DNA of 64,000 nt, taken from NCBI GenBank assembly GCA_016715945.1, contig JADJXJ010000001.1:620001-684000 (forward strand). Reading direction: 5' to 3'. The position numbers were made by a program, and so were the translations under genes. Below the pieces are notes generated by a model. The model saw only the letters and a program-made list of their open reading frames with translations, searched no databases and was not told the origin of the DNA. Within the stretch, counting starts at the first letter, position 1, and each line of letters begins with the position of its first letter. Below are positions 60,341 to 64,000 of the stretch, piece by piece. Source of the stretch: Bacteroidota bacterium. GTDB lineage: Bacteria > Bacteroidota > Bacteroidia > Bacteroidales > F082.

Positions 60341-62592
60341 TGGCTGATGACTTTCTGGAATCATTGCGGCAGGATTTTCTGCTCGAAGCTTCGGACTACC
60401 TTGCCGAGATGCAGCAGGTGCTCCTCCGTCTGGAAGAGAGTTTGCCTGATGGGCAAAAAGCTGACGATATCGAAGTGGTTTACCGCACCACCCACAGCCT
60501 GAAAGGCGCCGCAAGGTCGGTCAACCTCCCCCTGATCGAGCAGCTTTGCATCAGCCTTGAGGATGTATGGAAGAAGTTACGCAATGGCGAACTTTCCCTT
60601 CAGGCGGGCATGTTTGATGTGTTTTATCAGTCCATTGATCTTCTCCACCACCTGCTCGACGATGTGCGACAGGGAAGCTCGCAGGCAGGGCCTTATCGTG
60701 TGGAGGAAATGCGAAAACGGGTGGATGCTTTGTTGCAGGGCCGGACAGGCCGACCCAGTCTGCTTCATGATGATTTTCTGGCTAAATCTGAACCCGAAAA
60801 GATTGAAAACTTTTCAGTTACGCAGCCTGATAATGTCAAAGCTGATGAGGTTGCACAGGTAACAGGTGCCAAAGCGCAGAAAACATTGCCGGATGAAGAA
60901 GTAAGTCCCAGATTACCAGGAAAGCGCACTTCCGATACAATTCGTGTGCCTGTCGTTCGCATTGAGCAGTTGCTGGCCGAAACCGAGGAGCTGTTGGCCT
61001 TGCACAACAGTGTGGAATATTTTGAGCGCCTCGTGGAACAGGTGATGGTAAGAGCCAAATTGACAAATAACCCATCGCAGCCCGATAAATCGGGCTTTCA
61101 GGAACAGGAACGCGAGCTGATTTCGCAGCTTAATTCTCTTGCCCGGCAGCTTGCGCAATACAAGCATACCAGCCTCCAGCACAAAACCTCACTGTTGCAC
61201 GAGCTTCAGCACATGCTGATGTTTCCGATGTCGGAAGTATTCGAGCTGATGCCCCGTATGGTTCGCGACATTGCCCGAAGCAAACAGAAACAGGTCAATC
61301 TTTCGATATCGGGAGGCGAAACCGGAGTGGACCGTCGCATCATCGAAGGTATCAAAGATCCACTTATTCACCTGGTTCGAAATTGTATTGACCATGGCAT
61401 TGAACTGCCAGAAACAAGGATATCTGCCGGAAAACCTGCTCAGGGAAGCCTTGCTATTCAGGCTGGAATTAACAGCGAAGGAAAGCTGCAACTGACTATT
61501 TCCGACGATGGCGCCGGTATCAGCACCCAACGCCTGAAAGAAAAAGCACTTTCGATGGGCCTCATCAGCCCTGAGCAGGCTGCTGCCATGAATGAATCCG
61601 AGGCGCAGCGACTGATTTTTTCGAGCGGACTAAGCACCAGCACACAAGTGAATGATATCTCCGGTCATGGACTGGGAATGTCGATTGTCGCAGAGAAAAT
61701 CGAGTCGCTCTCGGGCACCATCGAGCTTGTTTCGGAAACAGGCAAGGGGACAACCTTCATCATCACCCTGCCGAGGGTGCTTTCGATGTTCAGGGGAATA
61801 CTGGTGCGCGAACAAGCGTACAACCTGCTGATTCCTACACAGGTGGTTGCCAAGGCCATGCGTATCAAGCCGTCGCAGGTCAGGCAGCTTGCTACACTGG
61901 CGGTGGTTGACGTCGATCGGACTGCTGTGCCGCTGATCAGGCTTGCTCAGGTGCTTAAGTTGCCCGAAAAAGCCGGACGATCGAAGAAAGACGAATCGCT
62001 GAATATCCTGGTGGTGCGTTCCGGAAACCGGACGGTAGCCCTTGAAGTGGAACAGGTGCTTGGTGAAGAACGCGGTGTGGTGAGGCCTTTTCAAAACGGC
62101 ATGGGTAATTCAGAATTTTTTGCCGGAGTATTCATTTTGAGCGGCGGCCAGATTGCCTTCGTCATGCGGACGGATGTACTGGTTGAACATAAAGCTACCA
62201 TAACCTCCGTTGCAAAAGAAACACAACAACGAAAGCTTCTGGTGGTCGAAGACTCGCTCACCATCCGCAACCTGCTGCGCAATATGCTCGAAACTGCCGG
62301 CTACCTGGTTACTACTGCCAGCGATGGACTGGAAGCTTTTCAAAAGCTTGAAAAAGCGCAGTTTGATGCGGTGGTTACCGACATCGAAATGCCACGTATG
62401 AACGGTTTTGAGCTTACCCGCAAGATCAGAGGGCAGGCAAAATGGAAGTTTTTGCCCATTGTGCTGGTCACCTCGCTCGATAGTGAGGACGACAAACGCA
62501 AAGGCATGGATTCCGGAGCCAGTGCCTACGTAACAAAACGTGATTTCGAAAAAGGGAATCTGCTTCAGATTTTGAGTAACTTGCTGACATGA
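60337..62592 (+). CDS. cheA: CheA-type hybrid histidine kinase with receiver domain (WspE-like)
   Basis: 751 residues: Hpt domain with the phospho-His in TTHSLKGAARSV (H53), linker, dimerisation helices, HATPase (LIHLVRNCIDHGIELPETR and ISDDGAGIS), a CheW-like domain, and a C-terminal receiver from about 628 with VVEDSLTIR and the phospho-Asp in VVTDIEMPR. There is no separate P2 domain for CheY docking. It phosphorylates CheB and the last protein of the operon. It starts inside the end of cheW (ATGA overlap). Confidence 0.94.
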   Translation: MMADDFLESLRQDFLLEASDYLAEMQQVLLRLEESLPDGQKADDIEVVYRTTHSLKGAARSVNLPLIEQLCISLEDVWKKLRNGELSLQAGMFDVFYQSIDLLHHLLDDVRQGSSQAGPYRVEEMRKRVDALLQGRTGRPSLLHDDFLAKSEPEKIENFSVTQPDNVKADEVAQVTGAKAQKTLPDEEVSPRLPGKRTSDTIRVPVVRIEQLLAETEELLALHNSVEYFERLVEQVMVRAKLTNNPSQPDKSGFQEQERELISQLNSLARQLAQYKHTSLQHKTSLLHELQHMLMFPMSEVFELMPRMVRDIARSKQKQVNLSISGGETGVDRRIIEGIKDPLIHLVRNCIDHGIELPETRISAGKPAQGSLAIQAGINSEGKLQLTISDDGAGISTQRLKEKALSMGLISPEQAAAMNESEAQRLIFSSGLSTSTQVNDISGHGLGMSIVAEKIESLSGTIELVSETGKGTTFIITLPRVLSMFRGILVREQAYNLLIPTQVVAKAMRIKPSQVRQLATLAVVDVDRTAVPLIRLAQVLKLPEKAGRSKKDESLNILVVRSGNRTVALEVEQVLGEERGVVRPFQNGMGNSEFFAGVFILSGGQIAFVMRTDVLVEHKATITSVAKETQQRKLLVVEDSLTIRNLLRNMLETAGYLVTTASDGLEAFQKLEKAQFDAVVTDIEMPRMNGFELTRKIRGQAKWKFLPIVLVTSLDSEDDKRKGMDSGASAYVTKRDFEKGNLLQILSNLLT

Positions 62593-63656
62593 ATTCCAAT
62601 AGGAAAATCAGGGTACTTATTGTGGACGACAGCCATGTAACTCGAAGGCTGTTTGCTCATCTGATCGCGAACTCACCCCAAATGGAGGTTGTTGGTGAGG
62701 CGTCCGATGGCGAACAAGCTCTCGCCATGGTCAGTCGCCTCCAACCCGATGTGGTGAGCATGGACATCGAAATGCCTCATTTGAACGGCATCGAGGCCAC
62801 CCGCCACATTATGGCGCATACCCCTGTTCCTGTGGTGATTGTCAGTTCTTTGTACAATCCCGGCGAAACTCGCCTGGCTATGGAAGTCCTTGCAGCAGGC
62901 GCCGTGGCCGTGATTCCGAAGCCGTCTGGCCCGGGAAGTGCTGATTATGAGAAGCTTGCAGCTACTTACCTTCGAACCTTGAAAGTGATGTCGGAGGTCA
63001 GGGTGGTGCGCCGCAAAGCTACTTCGCCTTTGGTTCAGCCGGCTCAAAATCAGGAATTGCCGAAGTCGGTGAATTCCACCATGCATTATAGCCTGGTTGT
63101 TATCGGCGCTTCGGCCGGCGGCCCTGAGGGCGTGAAACGCATCGTCAGTGATCTCCCTGCCGATTTTCCTTTGCCTGTAGCTATCGTACAGCACATTGAC
63201 ATTAATTTTGCCGAAGGTTATGCGCAATGGCTGGCTGCCGCATCAAAAAATAAAATCGTGATGGTGACAGGAGATGTACCCATGAGGGCGGGTTCGGTTT
63301 ACATAAGTATCAGGCCTCAGCATCTGGTGGTCAAATCCCGCGAAATCATTGGTCTGAGCGATCACCACCCGGACAACGGGCTGAAACCTTCGGTGGATGC
63401 CCTGTTCAGGTCGGCAAGGGAGGTGTTTGGATCGCAATTGGTTGCAGTGCTCCTTTCGGGCATGGGCAAGGATGGGGCACACGAAATGCTTCGCCTCAAG
63501 CAGCTTGGAGCCTTCAACATCATTCAGGACGAACAGTCCTGCCTCGTTTTTGGCATGCCCGGTGAGGCTGCCAGGCTAAATGCACATCATGTGGCAATTC
63601 CGCCATCCGAAATTGTACCTCAAATTTTGAAAACCATCAAACACAATAAATCATGA
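62589..63656 (+). CDS. cheB: CheB methylesterase response regulator (WspF-like)
   Basis: 355 residues: receiver domain with D59 (SMDIEMP), a linker, and a methylesterase domain with S175 (IGASAGGPEG), H202 (VQHID) and D295 (SGMGKDGA). It removes methyl groups from the receptor and resets signalling. ATGA overlaps with both neighbours. Confidence 0.95.
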   Translation: MNSNRKIRVLIVDDSHVTRRLFAHLIANSPQMEVVGEASDGEQALAMVSRLQPDVVSMDIEMPHLNGIEATRHIMAHTPVPVVIVSSLYNPGETRLAMEVLAAGAVAVIPKPSGPGSADYEKLAATYLRTLKVMSEVRVVRRKATSPLVQPAQNQELPKSVNSTMHYSLVVIGASAGGPEGVKRIVSDLPADFPLPVAIVQHIDINFAEGYAQWLAAASKNKIVMVTGDVPMRAGSVYISIRPQHLVVKSREIIGLSDHHPDNGLKPSVDALFRSAREVFGSQLVAVLLSGMGKDGAHEMLRLKQLGAFNIIQDEQSCLVFGMPGEAARLNAHHVAIPPSEIVPQILKTIKHNKS

Positions 63657-64000
63657 ATCCTGCATTCCATCTGCTCAACCAGGAAGGTTTCATTCTCGCT
63701 GTGGAAGACTCAGCCGTGCAGGCACGTCAGATCCAACGACTTATTGAGCAGTACAAAATGCGGTGCATTGTGGCTCGCAATGGCAAGGAAGGCCTCGAAC
63801 AGGTAAAAAAGGAAAAACCCATCCTCATCATCTCCGACGTGGTGATGCCCGAAATGGATGGATATACCTTTTGCCAGATGATTAAAACCAATGAGGAGTT
63901 TCGGGATATTCCTTTCATGTTGCTCACCTCACTGAGCGATCCTTTGGATATTATTAAAGGATTACAATCGGGAGCCGACAACTTTATCACCAAACCATAT
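63653..64000 (+). CDS. Receiver-domain protein, output gene of the chemosensory operon (partial)
   Basis: 116 residues seen before the window ends. A full receiver domain: AVEDSAVQARQIQRLI (acidic pair), phospho-Asp in LIISDVVMPEMDGY, Thr in MLLTSLSD, Lys in NFITKPY. What follows is unknown: in Wsp systems it is GGDEF, but a histidine kinase or another output is equally possible. Confidence 0.9.
   Translation, partial: MNPAFHLLNQEGFILAVEDSAVQARQIQRLIEQYKMRCIVARNGKEGLEQVKKEKPILIISDVVMPEMDGYTFCQMIKTNEEFRDIPFMLLTSLSDPLDIIKGLQSGADNFITKPY

Overview
The window looks like a chromosome segment of an anaerobic, gliding-type member of the Bacteroidota, probably near the Bacteroidales. Four things support this. 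Several genes carry the family's promoter pattern (TTTG, 17 to 23 bases, then TAnnTTTG). Two secreted proteins end in a type IX secretion sorting domain. Shine-Dalgarno sites are weak. Metabolism includes a glycogen synthase/phosphorylase fusion and a ferredoxin-linked 2-oxoacid oxidoreductase. The species itself cannot be read from the sequence.

Bases 1-31,800 are ordinary chromosome. A partial MBL-fold hydrolase is followed by a four-gene glycogen operon on the minus strand (debranching enzyme, GT4 glycosyltransferase, GH57 protein, GT3-GT35 fusion; 9921 to 749) with a clear promoter and terminator. Next come a secreted S9 peptidase and a catabolic cluster: four-subunit 2-oxoacid:ferredoxin oxidoreductase, a PLP aminotransferase and an ADP-forming acyl-CoA synthetase. 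Together these could turn amino acids into 2-oxoacids, acyl-CoA and then acid plus ATP. A DAK2-DegV fusion (fatty-acid kinase plus its lipid-binding partner in one chain), two large T9SS cargo proteins (a GH-A-like glycoside hydrolase and a papain-like peptidase), an AlgX-like SGNH protein, YceI and pirin complete the block.

Bases 31,900-49,650 form an accessory island beginning at tRNA-Asp(GTC). The tRNA is followed by a tandem array of six or more units. Each unit ends in a copy of the tRNA 3' end, and most also carry a terminator hairpin and an altered anticodon region. One unit is split by a complete IS3-family element with a 3-bp target duplication. A type I restriction-modification operon with ORF6N, GxxExxY and RhuM-Fic accessory genes follows, bracketed by two 124-bp imperfect-palindrome repeats that resemble integron attC sites. 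Beyond the second repeat is a markedly AT-rich, tightly overlapped four-gene operon: methyltransferase-like protein, short UvrD-like helicase, helix-hairpin-helix protein and DUF1848 protein with a radical-SAM-like CxxxCxxC motif. I do not recognise this operon as a described system, and it is the best candidate for new biology here.

Bases 49,650-56,400 hold an inducible-mutagenesis module: an XRE-S24 (LexA-like) regulator, a small conserved protein, DNA polymerase IV and a DnaE2-like polymerase. These are separated by unusually large blocks of short tandem repeats. Bases 56,460-64,000 hold a chemosensory operon in exactly the Wsp order (MCP, CheW, CheR-TPR, CheW, CheA-REC, CheB, REC protein), cut by the window edge in the last gene.
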